Assembly: GCA_003427395.1 (NCBI GenBank)
Contig: BFEA01000006.1
Location: 2,944,891 to 2,984,925, forward strand
DNA: 40,035 bases
Source: Chara braunii
Taxonomy: Eukaryota; Streptophyta; Charophyceae; Charales; Characeae
Direction: 5' to 3'
The position numbers were made by a program, and so were the translations under genes. Below the pieces are notes generated by a model that saw only the letters and a program-made list of their open reading frames with translations, was not told the origin of the DNA and did not search any database. Shown one piece after another: positions 1-9,939 of the stretch (its first letter is position 1; every line of letters begins with the position of its first letter).

Positions 1-11
1 CCTACTGACCC

Positions 12-60
12 CCTCCTGCAGGGCGGGCCAGTCCTTTATAGTGCTGGCCCGTGCAGGAGG
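12..60. repeat. Long imperfect hairpin
   Basis: The left arm is CCTCCTGCA, then three bases, then CGGGCCAG. The right arm is CTGGCCCG followed directly by TGCAGGAGG. This gives 17 paired bases around a 12-base loop, with a 3-base bulge. The pairing is read directly from the sequence. No known function is recognised; it starts a cluster of palindromes that extends to base 245. Confidence 0.7.
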
Positions 61-91
61 CCGGCCGTGCCAATGCCTCCCTGGCCTAGAC

Positions 92-222
92 CCTGGAAGT
101 TCTTCCAGGCAAGAGCCTGGAAGTTCCCTGAAGTTTCCCTGTAGGGAAACAGGCTGGGGCCTGTAGGCCCTGTCAGAAGGAAGCTTCCAGGCAAGAGCCT
201 GGAAGTTTCCCTGTAGGGAAAC
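92..222. repeat. Duplicated block of perfect hairpins
   Basis: Two direct copies (102-150 and 184-222) each contain two perfect hairpins. The first has arms CTTCCAGGC and GCCTGGAAG with loop AAGA (102-123, 184-205). The second has arms GTTTCCCT and AGGGAAAC with loop GT (133-150, 205-222). Another palindrome, CCTGGAAG TT CTTCCAGG, lies at 92-109. The second hairpin resembles the TTCCC-GTAGG motif seen in LTR-like repeats at 14360 and 20490, so this may be an LTR remnant. That link is inference. Confidence 0.6.
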
Positions 223-1960
223 AGGCTGGAGGTCCGGGACGGGCCCTGCAGGGCCCGTGTGGCTGCACAATATGCCACACAGGCGTGTGCCGTCTTCTTC
301 CTTGGGTCTGCAGTTCCCAAGTTGCCTTAACGCACAAGCAGCAGCAGCGCTTCCGCATCTCGCAACTGAACAAGTGATGAGCCGCTGCACTGTAGCAGCG
401 AAATATAGGACTTGGCTCGGCTTGGCTTAGCCTGCTTCAGACCGGTACCGGTCGGCCGTGGCCTGTGCAAACATTTTGTCGGTTTGGTGGCTTTCGGACT
501 TTCCTGGACATGCTGCAAAATTGGACTTGGGACTGTCGGACTGGACTGGACGCTTCTGGACTTTTCTTGTTGGGTGATGGACTCCTACCGACCTACGACG
601 CTTCGGTACCGACACCTACGGACCTATGATACTTCAGCCTCTAGAACCTACGGCCTACCCTACGGGACAGCCCTGGGACTTGGGACTTGTTGGGACCCTG
701 GGACCGGGACTGGGTGTCTGCAGCATGAACCTTTTCAATCTGCATTTAGGGGGTCACAGTACCTGGGGTTAGATACAATCCGTGAAGTCCTAGTGTGAGT
801 ATGCCCCGAGTCTGTGATCTTGAAATAGACTCCCAAAGTCTGAAAACAGGTTGAGAATCTGGAGTGCCTCTGATGCCTCGAGCATCCTGTAAATGACCTC
901 AGCCCTGTAGTCCGAGGAGGGAGCTGATCCTGCGGGCAGTGGGACAGACAGTGGGCCATTGAAGCATCTCTGTGCAAAATGCAATGTTAAATCACATCGC
1001 ATGGTTTGGGCATCAACGAGACAGTTGTCCCTCTTTCCCGTTTTGCTAAGCAACAAAGACTTCGCCTGGACAGGTTTCATTCCAGCAAACTGGACGGCCC
1101 TTCTCATTGGCAGGTGCTGTGGGAAACTGTGGTAGTAAAATGTTGTGCTGTCTACTGAACGAACCTTCCATTACCACTGAAGGAGGTTCTCCTAGGATAG
1201 ACCTGCTGGTTAAAACTCTTGTGCCCTGGAACTAGTGCCTGGGACCACACTACTTGGGACCACTCTAGTTCTGCACAACCACTCTTTGCTGATATAGGAT
1301 ATCAGGCGGTGCCTTGTCAGACCAATAGTAGGTCCAGTACTCACACTAGCATGGCGTTTTTTATGTTATTTGACTTTGCAAGTACGATAAGGTGCATGAC
1401 AATGACCCAGAAAAAAAGACAGCTCACCCATTGATTGGGTCTGTGCATGCTTTCTTTCATCTGTTTTGCCTTTCTTTTTGGGTTTCCCACTCAAGCTTCA
1501 GTCTCCCACTTCTTGTCCGCAAACCATAGCATTAGTGTGTGTTTGTTGGGCGTTATGGCGACACAAAACTGTTGCCATATCTTCTATCTATCTTGTTTTC
1601 ATAGTCTCTAACTTTTATTCGTCAAATCAACACAGGACTTCCACAGGCCTGATGGATCAGGAGATGCACACACACCGGTCCGACCTGATGATTGTGTCCT
1701 CTATAAAGAGAAAACCGATGATCGTCAAGGATTTACATCAGCTCTGTCTCTCCCTCTCTCTTTTTATGTGTGCATCTGTGTGAATGGTTTTGTGCATGTT
1801 TATATGATTGTGTCTGCTTTCAGGGTTTTATTATCTCCAATCATGTGTTCATGCTCCTCTCATTTGGCTTTCTAATGTTATAAACGAAAGGTGATCTGAT
1901 AATGGGCCATGTAATGTCCTAATTTGGTTTGCTGATTGGGATGCTGTGGTGTCGGTGCAG
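223..1960. other. No recognisable gene
   Basis: No reading frame here matches a family I know. Bases 485-720 are rich in GGAC/GGGACTTGG-like words, a low-complexity stretch that keeps one frame open by chance (412-798). A 16-bp palindrome, GGGCCCTGCAGGGCCC, lies near 242-257. If the SAC exon at 1961 belongs to a live gene, part of this stretch would be its upstream intron. Confidence 0.5.
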
Positions 1961-2126
1961 GGTTCGTGAAATTCCTAGAGTCATACTACATGATTGTAGT
2001 GACGAAACGGAGACAGATTGGCAGTGTCTGTGGCCATCCAGTGTATGGCATCGACGAGACACAGCTAATTACAATCCCACATTCGTCAGTGATGAGTGAA
2101 GAAGCACATTCGAAGGCTGAGTTGAG
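1961..2126 (+). CDS. Internal exon of a SAC-domain phosphoinositide phosphatase
   Basis: This 166-bp exon encodes a peptide beginning GFVKFLESYYMIVVTKRRQI and continuing through GSVCGHPVYGIDETQLITI to SKAELR. It matches the well-conserved N-terminal part of the SAC domain of plant SAC1/FIG4-type phosphatases, enzymes that dephosphorylate membrane phosphoinositides such as PtdIns(3,5)P2. The borders fit splicing: GTGCAG precedes the exon, and AG|GTATGG follows, splitting the Arg codon just where the family continues with Tyr-Lys-Lys. The catalytic CX5R motif lies much further downstream in the family and is not in the window. No upstream or downstream partner exon was found within several kb, so introns are long or this is an isolated fragment. 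No stop or frameshift is seen. Confidence 0.75.
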
Positions 2127-2313
2127 GTATGGAATTTACATCGGCAAAATTATGATGTTTGGTGCAACTGCAGGGCAGAGACCTGCACGAATGGATGTGA
2201 CAATGTGACACTGATAATTGGAGACTGGGAAAGAGGGCATTGGAATGGGAGAAAGCACGTGACAAGTATGGGGGCGCACACATATGACCTGATATGGAGA
2301 ATCACCATGCACT

Positions 2314-2714
2314 GAAGACAGGCATAAAGGATATGGTTTGGGAGTTGTGAAAAGGGAATGGGTGCAAGGATTGAGCAGCATGTTTCCTACTGGAGTTCTG
2401 GGGGTCACTTACGTTGATTTGGGCTTTCATGGAAGATTGGCATTCCAGGATGGACAGTGGGGGTACACCGTTCTTTAAAAGGTTTGAAAGCAGGTGACAT
2501 GGATAAAGAAATGTGAAGACAGGCATGAAGGATATGGTTTGGGAGTTGTGAAAAGGGAATGGGTGCAAGGATTGAGCAGCATGTTTCCTACTGGGGTTCT
2601 GGGGGTCACTTACGTTGATTTGGGCTTTCATGGAAGATTGGCATTCCAGGATGGACAGTGGGGGTAACCGTTCTTTAAAAGGTTTGAAAGCAGGTGACAT
2701 GGATAAAGAAATGT
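2314..2714. repeat. Tandem duplication, 201-bp unit, two copies
   Basis: Copy one starts at 2314 and copy two at 2515, differing at a handful of bases; a short third start appears at 2715. The duplication keeps a 164-codon frame open on the minus strand (2302-2796), whose protein simply repeats itself. It lies downstream of the SAC exon, so it may be an intronic minisatellite. Confidence 0.85.
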
Positions 2715-2847
2715 GAAGAATGCAAAGGAGAAGGGATATATCTTTTGTTATCTTTAACAAAACAACTGGAGGCCAGCCGCAGCTACGGTGTGGCACAGAA
2801 ATGAGGCGAGCCCCACCTATGTGGGCCAGGGAGGGGGGGGGAGGAAT

Positions 2848-2969
2848 GGGGAAAGGTTCACTGGGGCCATAAATAGATAGGAGCTAATGGGGGAAGGTTC
2901 AATGGGGCCAGAAATAAATAGGAGCTACTGGGGGAAGGTTCAATGGGGCCAGAAATAGCTATAATCGCG
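2848..2969. repeat. Tandem repeat, about 41-bp unit, three copies
   Basis: Three head-to-tail copies of a unit containing GGGGAAGGTTCAATGGGGCC and then an AAATAGATAGGAGCTA-like tail begin near 2848, 2889 and 2930. They follow a short G-run at 2831-2841. Confidence 0.75.
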
Positions 2970-3115
2970 GTCCAGGATTTGAACTCCTCACCTGTTTATC
3001 AACAGCTACATGTGCATGAAATTCAGGATTTGAACTTGTGACCTGTTGACATGCGTGTACCAGAGCACTTGGAGTGGCTCTGAACCCCGGACCTTGTTTA
3101 TCAATAGCTATGAGA
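2960..3115 (-). repeat. Three tRNA-3'-half-like motifs
   Basis: On the minus strand, three spaced segments carry T-loop-like text: AGTTCAAATCC near 2974, AGTTCAAATCC near 3030 and GGGGTTCAGAGCC near 3085. Two are preceded by a shared GTTGATAAACAGGT-like word. A typical T-stem would pair more fully, and no acceptor stem is found, so these are not tRNA genes. A tRNA-derived SINE or chance resemblance are both possible. Confidence 0.3.
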
Positions 3116-3202
3116 GTGTGTACCATTCGGGATGAGAACTGACTGGGTCTGCTTCAAAACTAATTGTTGTGCGAGACCTGTTCTTCCCTTCAAGGGCTTA
3201 GA

Positions 3203-3661
3203 GGCCACTGCAGGATGGGAGGGGATCAGAATGTATGGCCCGCGGCCTGTCTTTTCCAAAGAAAAAATAAAAACGGCCGACCCGCACAATGTGTGGCAAG
3301 GTTGAACTATGTCATCATATACACAGCAGACATGACATGTCAGCGTGGCTGCCTACGCCTATTTCGACAAACAATAGACATGATATGAATTGGAAGATGT
3401 AAACTGATGGCCACTGCAGGATGGGAGGGGATCAGAATGTCTCGCTTACCCGCGGCCAGGCCACTGCAGGATGGGAGGGGATCAGAATGTATGGCTTACC
3501 CGCGGCCTGGTTTTTCCAAAGAAAAACGGCCGACCTGCGCAATGCGTGGTAAGGTTGAACTATGTCATCATATACACAGCAGACATGACATGTCAGCGTG
3601 GTTGCCTTGGCCTATTTCGACAAACAGTAGACATGATCTGAATTGGAAGATGTAAACTGAT
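3203..3661. repeat. Tandem repeat, about 205-bp unit with a partial copy
   Basis: Full copies span 3203-3408 and 3459-3661, separated by a 50-bp partial copy at 3409-3458. Each starts with GGCCACTGCAGGATGGGAGG and ends with GGAAGATGTAAACTGAT. The partial copy matches only the unit's first 50 bases, which points to unequal exchange or slippage. Small open frames here are by-products. Confidence 0.85.
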
Positions 3662-3691
3662 TAAAATCGCGCGGTGGTCCAGCCGGATCGC

Positions 3692-3721
3692 CCCGCGATC
3701 TTAAAACTTTAAGATTGCGGG
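3692..3721. repeat. Foldback palindrome of the GATCTTAAA type
   Basis: Arms CCCGCGATCTTAAA and TTTAAGATTGCGGG pair over 14 bases (one G-T pair) around a 2-base loop. The same core and flanking words such as CCTGGATC recur at 31895-32023, so a dispersed foldback family is likely. Confidence 0.6.
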
Positions 3722-5429
3722 CCAATCGGGGCTGTCGGGCCAGGAACAACCTGGATCGCCGTGCGATCTTTGGACAACTGGTAGGGCCCTGTGCAGAGGG
3801 CCAGGGCGTATTTGGCCATTGCAGGGCGGCGCTGTTGAGCGCATCGGTCCCGTAGGGGGACCCTCTCGGCTGCGCCACGCAGGATTTGTGCAGGACCTTT
3901 TATCGCGATGCAGTGGAGCTTCGTTGCCGCTCCAACCGAGTGCGCCAGCCATACCTCTCGCGAACCCCTATGACCGGATAGGGGCACGCGAGGTACAACT
4001 TACCTTCGCCCAAGGGGCTGTCACCACCCTTGAACAGGTGTATCCCCGTCGATCTATTGAACCACGTGCGAAAGCTAATCAGTTGCAATCGCAGAGGTGG
4101 CCCAACCGAGGGCGTTTCTCGTATGCTGTAGCATAGGGGGTACGTGTGGTTGCACACCTCTATCGGACCCGTATGGGAGCCGGGGCACTGAGTTGCTGAA
4201 GTCCTAAGGGCGACTCGTCGTTGGCCGACTAGGTCGCATCCTTCTTACCACGCGTCACACCACGCCATAATAAAGAATCAAGCTACTCAGACAAACAAAG
4301 TACTCCTAGTCCTTTTGTATCCAACCCATAACGTTTCCGACACGGGAATCAATTAGGCGTCACTAGCGAGACTCAGGATAAATACCGCGGGGACGCAGGC
4401 TTTCTCACATCGACTAGCCATGCCTGAATATGCAAGCAGTCGTAATGATGGTGTACTATGTAGTACTCATAATCATGTGGCCTTCAATGGTCTTGAGGGT
4501 CACTTTCGACACTCAAGTGTCCGTTGACACGCGCCTAGAGGGGTTAATCTCTCGCCGCTAGACAACCACTAAGGCGGTTGAGAGTGCTACCCTCTTCTGC
4601 ATCCTGTGGAGAGTGGGTGGTAGACGGGTGATGGTTGGCGCTTATGGCCATGGAGACGAGCTTCATCATCCAACGCCCGGAAAGAAGTCAAGGGGTTTGA
4701 CTTTGACGAGCGCCACGGACTTCAACCTCCAACTATAAAAATTAACAAGCAAAATCACTCGGTAAATAAATAAGCGTCCCAACAACCATGTTAAACAAAA
4801 ACTCGAGGTAAAATAAAAGGGGGAAAGATAAACCTATCAGGTATGTAGATCGTGCGACACAGGGTTGTCATTCTCACTGCCTCCAAGGTAAGGCTCGTAC
4901 ACAAGCTCCAAAACACTAACTTGCATACGAAAGTCACATTGCCATACACCAATGTGGTCAACTTTACTGTTCCCTGTAACTCACACCATGCCTCTCACAC
5001 TGAAGCCCCAGCCATTGTCCAACTTTCCATAAACCCATCAATTTTTTATAATGGCCATTAAAAGAAGTCCGGTTAGAACTCTCAAAGAAACATATTAAAT
5101 CTCAGGGCTAAGGCATCAAGTTGAGGTACGGGTGTAAGCAAAGTTGTGTCATGAGCCGACAAATCGACAATTAACCAACCGACGTGTTATACAAAGATAA
5201 CAAAAGACGGTCCTCGTAGGATCGGGCTGAAACTAGTCAAATCTTGAATCGGAGTGGCAAAGAAGGACGTGTAACACAACATAGGCCAAATCCCAATACT
5301 AAACATTAAGTGTATGCAAAATAAACCCCCATATCACATCTCACTCTAATCCTTCAAAAGGCTAAATTTTAAATCTACCTCTCAATGAGCACCTGAGAAT
5401 AAGGAAAATTTTGGCAGCATTTCCCCTAT
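3722..5429. other. No recognisable gene; probable decayed repeat
   Basis: Several short frames exist (for example 3819-4136 +) but none resembles a known family. The stretch just before 5430 contains AATTTTGGCAGCATTTCCCC, a word shared in form with LTR-like repeats at 14350 and 20480, which suggests retrotransposon debris. Confidence 0.4.
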
Positions 5430-6204
5430 TGCAAGGAAAATGAGTGATAGCAAAGTTCAGAAACCAAGTCGCATCATACACATGAAACCAGACAGCCTTG
5501 ACCTCGAACCAAAAGCAAAATTGCAACTCGAGTTACACCAAACAAGAGCACAACAAAGCTCACAAATGACAATGTTGGAATAGTCTCGTCATCATCATCA
5601 ATGAACCAATGCCCATAACCCATCTGGCGCTCAACACCTAGACTACAAATGGCAAATCCTATTTAGCCTATCTACAATACCGCTGGTGACCACAACAACT
5701 GCCCGAAGTACGAGCAGATCTCGGCTAATGCCGTTCACATTAAGCACCAAGTATGTCCCTCGTTGCACTCACACCCTAGATCCTCCACACAAATGCCACA
5801 TGCACCCGAAGACCACCATGCGCTCTATCCAGCAACACACAGGCCAGTTCGGCTATGGCTGCCAGATTCTTCCCTACTTGCCCGTAAGCACGTAGGCACT
5901 CGCTTCAACAGCTGGCTTAGCAGCGCTTGCGTATAAGCAGTGAGTGCCCGAATGTCTGGCCAGCGGCCAGGCCCTTTCCTTTATGGAAAGTGACGGTCGG
6001 ACGTGGGCTGCCTGGCTACATTTGGAAAAGGGAAGGTAGGGCCTGGGCTCACTCAACCAACTGACGCTGCGCAACTGCTTGAATTTCCCCAGTTGCGTCG
6101 AAACACAAATAGGCCTCTCGTCACTTGTCAGGCCCGCCTTCACTGATGGCGGCCGTTCTTGCTAAAACAGGGCCCAATAGGGCTTACTGAGGCCTTTAGC
6201 CTCG
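5430..6204 (-). repeat. 3' LTR of gypsy-1
   Basis: This segment aligns in the same orientation with 13345-14287. On the plus strand both start TGCAA(G/C)GAAAATGAG and run to GAGGCCTTTRGCC. Compared with the other copy it lacks one unit of a 107-bp duplication and roughly 110-140 bp in the middle (near 6020). The edge next to the internal region lies right beside the polypurine tract at 6207. Confidence 0.75.
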
Positions 6205-6808
6205 CGTTCCCTCCTCCGTACTTCGATAGTCCTCTGAGAAGTTCATTGAATTTGGCGTTTTCCTTTTGCAACTTCTCATAGTGAGTGACAACCTGTGGAG
6301 CGGTCTGCATCAGTTCCTCCCTTGTAAACCATCTGTCCTCTTTTGGATCAGTGTGATGTTTGAACCAAACGGGATACTGCAGCTTCGGCTTCGGTGGACG
6401 ACCCTTGCCTGTTGGTCTTGGAACCGACATTTCCCTGTGGTCAACGTTGTCGATGTCGACCTCTTCATCCATGGTTGGGGCCAGCATTGATCGACGAGAG
6501 GGAAACTGGTCAGTTTCCTTGAAAGGTGCAAGTTTGGAGGTGTGAAAGACAGAGTAGGTGCGAAGGTGACCAGGGATTTGCACGACATAGAAAGGCCCAT
6601 TGGGATCATCTTCGCTCACATCTAAAACCTGCCATGGTCCGAAGTACTGGGGCATGAGCTTACGAGAGATTTCGTGCTCTTGCCCAAGTTCAAACGACTT
6701 CACCCAGACTCTATCCCCAACGTGAAATGCAGATGGGCGGCGGTGTTTGTTCTGAGACTCTATCATAGCCGCCTGTGCTTTGTGCATGTTATCCACTGCT
6801 TGCTGCAT
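6140..6808 (-). pseudogene. gypsy-1 integrase C-terminus with chromodomain
   Basis: The 222-codon frame begins with the end of the integrase and has the HVGDRVWV strand and an FGPWQVLDV segment, the GPY/F-like module that follows the catalytic core. A linker with a PSRRS stretch leads to a chromodomain, roughly residues 118-182, recognisable by VDHRE, PKLQYPVWFK and EDRWFTREELMQ. Chromodomains of this type guide integration to marked chromatin in known chromoviruses. The last 25 or so residues are read-through into the polypurine tract and LTR. A TAG just upstream (near 6830) cuts it from the catalytic core in the same frame. Confidence 0.85.
6207..6218 (-). promoter_or_regulatory. Polypurine tract of gypsy-1
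   Basis: The minus strand reads CGGAGGAGGGAA immediately before the 3' LTR. In LTR retrotransposons this RNase H-resistant purine run primes plus-strand DNA. Here the integrase frame reads through it. Confidence 0.6.
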
Positions 6809-6820
6809 AAGGTCTTCATG

Positions 6821-7667
6821 CTAGTAAGCAAATTCCGAAGTACCAGGCGCAGCAGTGGGCTGGTTCGCAGGTAATACGAAGTCTAGAGGCAGTTGAGGTT
6901 TGGAAGTTAGCAGCAAACTGTTGGGACTCACCCTTGTAGCGTTGTGCACAGCGTTGTTGCACAGGCTGGCGATGAGAGCAAGCTTCTTATCCCAGTCCAC
7001 CTGATTAGGCTTGATATAGTGCCTCAACAAGTGTTGTACAACGCGGTTCATCTACTCTGCTTGTCTGTTGGCCTCTGGGTGGTTCCCGGAGGTCATCTGC
7101 AGCTGGGTGCCTTGTTCAACAGCTGCGGCCTTCCGTTACTCACTTGTGAAACGCACACCCCGGTCACTAACAATAGACTTTGGTAGACCAAAGTCTCTGA
7201 CCAAGTTTGCCTTAAAACAATCTAATAACATACTCGGTCTTCGCTGTTTCGGGCATCGCAACTAATCTAGCGTACTTACTAAACCTATCCACAATGACAA
7301 AGATGTATCTCATACTACTCTTGCTGGTGACCAGCGTATCCATGAAGTCCACGGACATGCTCTCACCTGGCCTTTCCGGAATCGGAGCGGGCTTGAGAAG
7401 CCCAAGAGGGCCCTGTGTACGTGGCTTGTCTCTCTGGCACACTTGACAAGTTTCCACATACAGCTTGGCATCTTTCATCATGGTGGGCCACCAAAATTGC
7501 TGCAACAAGTTAGCTGCAATCTTCTTGTAGCGAAAATGTATGGTGGCATCATGACACTCCCCTAAAAATAAACTACGTAGAGACGCTATTTGGCACACAC
7601 AAACAGTTGATCTCGGCCTTCTCACGGAACAATAGGCCATTGACCAACACAAACTCTCATAAGTCAC
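6821..7667 (-). pseudogene. gypsy-1 integrase zinc-binding and catalytic core
   Basis: The 7212-7667 piece carries the His-His-Cys-Cys zinc-binding domain (ending CQVCQRDK) and the first catalytic Asp in VDFMDTL, then DRFSKYARL. A frame change near 7211 leads to the second Asp in IVSDRGVRF. The third acidic position lies in HPEANRQAE, which is followed at once by TAG and then MNRVVQHLLRH. A TAA follows VRFTSE. Integrase inserts the cDNA into host DNA; with two stops and a frameshift this one cannot be made whole. Confidence 0.85.
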
Positions 7668-7779
7668 CTTGTCCTTCGCCTCGGGTTGTGTATGATCTCT
7701 GCCATGAACGGATCTTCGCGAAAGGCTTCCACGAAGGACTGAGTAACATCGCCCGCAAGCCCAACTCAGTAATCAGCGC

Positions 7780-8356
7780 CCCAAGGAAGTCTGGTCTACA
7801 TGACAGCGCATCAGCAACCTTGTTGTACTTCCCTTTGATTTATTGAGGTTCGAAGTCATATTGTTCTATGACTTCAACCGAGCGTTTCAAAGCATTGGAG
7901 AGTACCAGTTGGGTCCTTATCCACCTCAGGGTCTGATGATCAGTCCTGGCGTAGAAGAATAGCCCCAGGAGGTAGTGCCTCCAGTGAGTCAACGCTTTGT
8001 AAATCGCATAGAGTTCCTTCTCGTAGGTGGACTTAGCTAACTTTTGAGAGGGCATCTTTTTGGACATGTACTCTACCAGCCTCAACTTTTTCCCCTCCTG
8101 CTGCGCAAGTACGGCACCAATGCCATATTGTCTGGCATCCGTGGTCACAACGAAAGGTTTGTCAGGGTCAGGAAGTTTCAAGACCTCGTGGTGTGTCAAA
8201 GAATGCAAGATGTCTGAAGGCAACCTCACACCGGTCTGTCCATTCCCACGGGGTGTCAAGGCATGTGAGATCCGACAAGGGTGCGGCCACGATGCTATAG
8301 CTCTTCACAGAATTGTGGTAGTATCTGTTCATCCCCAAGGACCTCACCTTAGTCAC
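7780..8356 (-). pseudogene. gypsy-1 RNase H and connection
   Basis: The connection segment (8168-8356) has SIVAAPLSDLT and WTDRCEVAFRHL. After a frame change near 8200, the RNase H domain reads VVTTDARQYGIGAVLAQ (first Asp), TYEKELYAIYKALTHW (Glu) and TDHQTLRW (Asp). A TAA follows YDFEPQ, and beyond it the same frame continues with IKGKYNKVADALS, the usual end of this domain. RNase H degrades the RNA strand during reverse transcription. Confidence 0.85.
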
Positions 8357-8359
8357 AGA

Positions 8360-9292
8360 CTAAGGACGCGGCCCGTCACGAATGTTGGTCACCTTCGCAT
8401 CATCGGGCTTCAATCCCTCCACCGAAATCTCATGACCCAGGTACAAGATACGATTGCGGCCAAACTCGCATTTCTCCCGGTTAATCTTGAACTGGTGCTG
8501 CCGTAGGAGACTCGGTACTTTATCTAGATGGGCTACATGTTCCTCGACAGTCCGACTAAAGATAAGTATGTCGTCGAGGTACACGATGACAAACTTATCT
8601 ACGTAGTCATGAAAAACCTGGTTCATCGCGTGTTGAAAGGTGCAAGGAGCTTTGCAAAGGTCGAAAGGCATCACCACTAACTCGTATAGACCGTACGTTG
8701 TCTGAAAAGCGGTTTTGTGTTGATCCTCGGACCGGATTGCAATCTGATGATACTCGGATTTCAGATCTATCTTACTGAAGTACCGTCACCTTTGCACTCG
8801 GTCCAATAAGTCATTGATGCGCGGTAGGGGCTCTGCATTCTTCACAGTGATGGCATTGAGGCCCCTTGGTACAAATAAGACAGGAGATTCACAAGGGGAG
8901 ACACTCGGCCGGATCCAACCCTTCTCTATGAGATCCTTGAGTTGTCGGTGAAGCTCATCAAGGTCCACTGGAGACATCCGATAGATCCTTCCCTTGAGAA
9001 TGCTAGACCCTGGGATAATCTCTATCGCATGGACAACCTCCCTCTCAACAACCCCTTTCGGCTCTTCAAATAGATTCGGGTATTTAGCGACCACTCCCTC
9101 TATCTTTAGAGGCATTTTCACCGGCTCACCCTCTGCAGAGACATACACTAAGTACATACCCTCCTCCAGATTTTGTTTATAATAATTATAGAATGCGGTC
9201 GCACACATGCACGCATAGGACTCGATCAAACTACTAGCTTTATGCTTACGCAATCTTGCAGTCCCTCCACCGGGCAACGTGTGTTTGACCAC
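8360..9292 (-). pseudogene. gypsy-1 reverse transcriptase
   Basis: The N-terminal part (8786-9292) has GRIYRMSPVDLDELHRQLKD and EKGWIRPSVSPCESPVLFV, typical of Gypsy RT fingers. A TGA near 8787 interrupts the frame just before YFSKIDLKSEYHQIAIR. The palm continues with VVMPFDLCKAPCTFQHAMN and the active site VIVYLDDILIFS. Then follow FKINREKCEFG and YLGHEIS. A TAG ends it at 8360. Upstream it is joined in frame to the protease except for a TGA at 9302-9304, as expected for one pol polyprotein. Confidence 0.9.
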
Positions 9293-9301
9293 TTTTCGGT
9301 C

Positions 9302-9652
9302 TCAGTCAAACTGGGGTTGTGCAACCGAAAGGTAGTACATGCCAAGCAAGATATCCATAGGGAGATCATCGCTGACTAGGAATGAGATTTTATGTCTCAG
9401 TTCCCCTCCCGGGTACGGGAAACAACACTCCACATCTTTTAGGTAGTCATTAACTACCATGCGTTGTTTGTTGGCACAAGTCGACTCCACGGGTTGACCG
9501 AGGCGCTGCACTTGCCCCTGTAAGCACGGCCAATCAGCACAAGCACGACTGATAAAGTTCCTCGTCGAGAATGTATCGTAGAAGGCCCCAGCCTTACGAC
9601 CGCCTATAACTACCTCGCCGACGAACAACTCACCCTTAGGAGCTTTAGCCAT
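9302..9652 (-). pseudogene. gypsy-1 aspartic protease with altered active site
   Basis: This 116-codon frame has the layout of a retropepsin: GELFVGEVVIGGRKAGAFYD, NFISRACAD, then LVSDDLPMDILLGMYYL, the usual second half (family members read near DVILGMDWL). The active-site triplet, normally Asp-Ser/Thr-Gly, reads Asp-Thr-Phe, so the flap-side Gly is lost. It runs in the RT frame with one TGA between them. Confidence 0.8.
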
Positions 9653-9939
9653 GGCCGTCCAAGAAGTTAGCGGGTTTGAGGGGACTCTAACACATTCATC
9701 GAAGAGAGTACTAATTGGTTTGAATGTGCTCGCATGACCGCGTCATAGTTAATAGCTTGGGCCATCTCTCGAGACGGCGAGGGTGTAACCACCATCTCGA
9801 CCCTAATAGGAACAACTACAATTCCTATTGGCCCGGCGTATTTCCCAAAGGAGTGCCAGAAGTGCTGGCAACATTGCTACCCTGGGGAGCGGAGGAGGTC
9901 TACGCCTGTCCCATCGTAGGCGGGATCTTTTCCGTGACC

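Noticed and set aside
2302-2796. 164-codon minus-strand ORF with an internally repeated protein
   Set aside because: The repeat is just the 201-bp DNA duplication read in one open frame; no family resemblance, and it lies downstream of the SAC exon on the other strand.
2960-3040. A real tRNA gene on the minus strand
   Set aside because: Only T-loop-like text is present; the T-stem has mismatches and no acceptor stem or D-arm was found.
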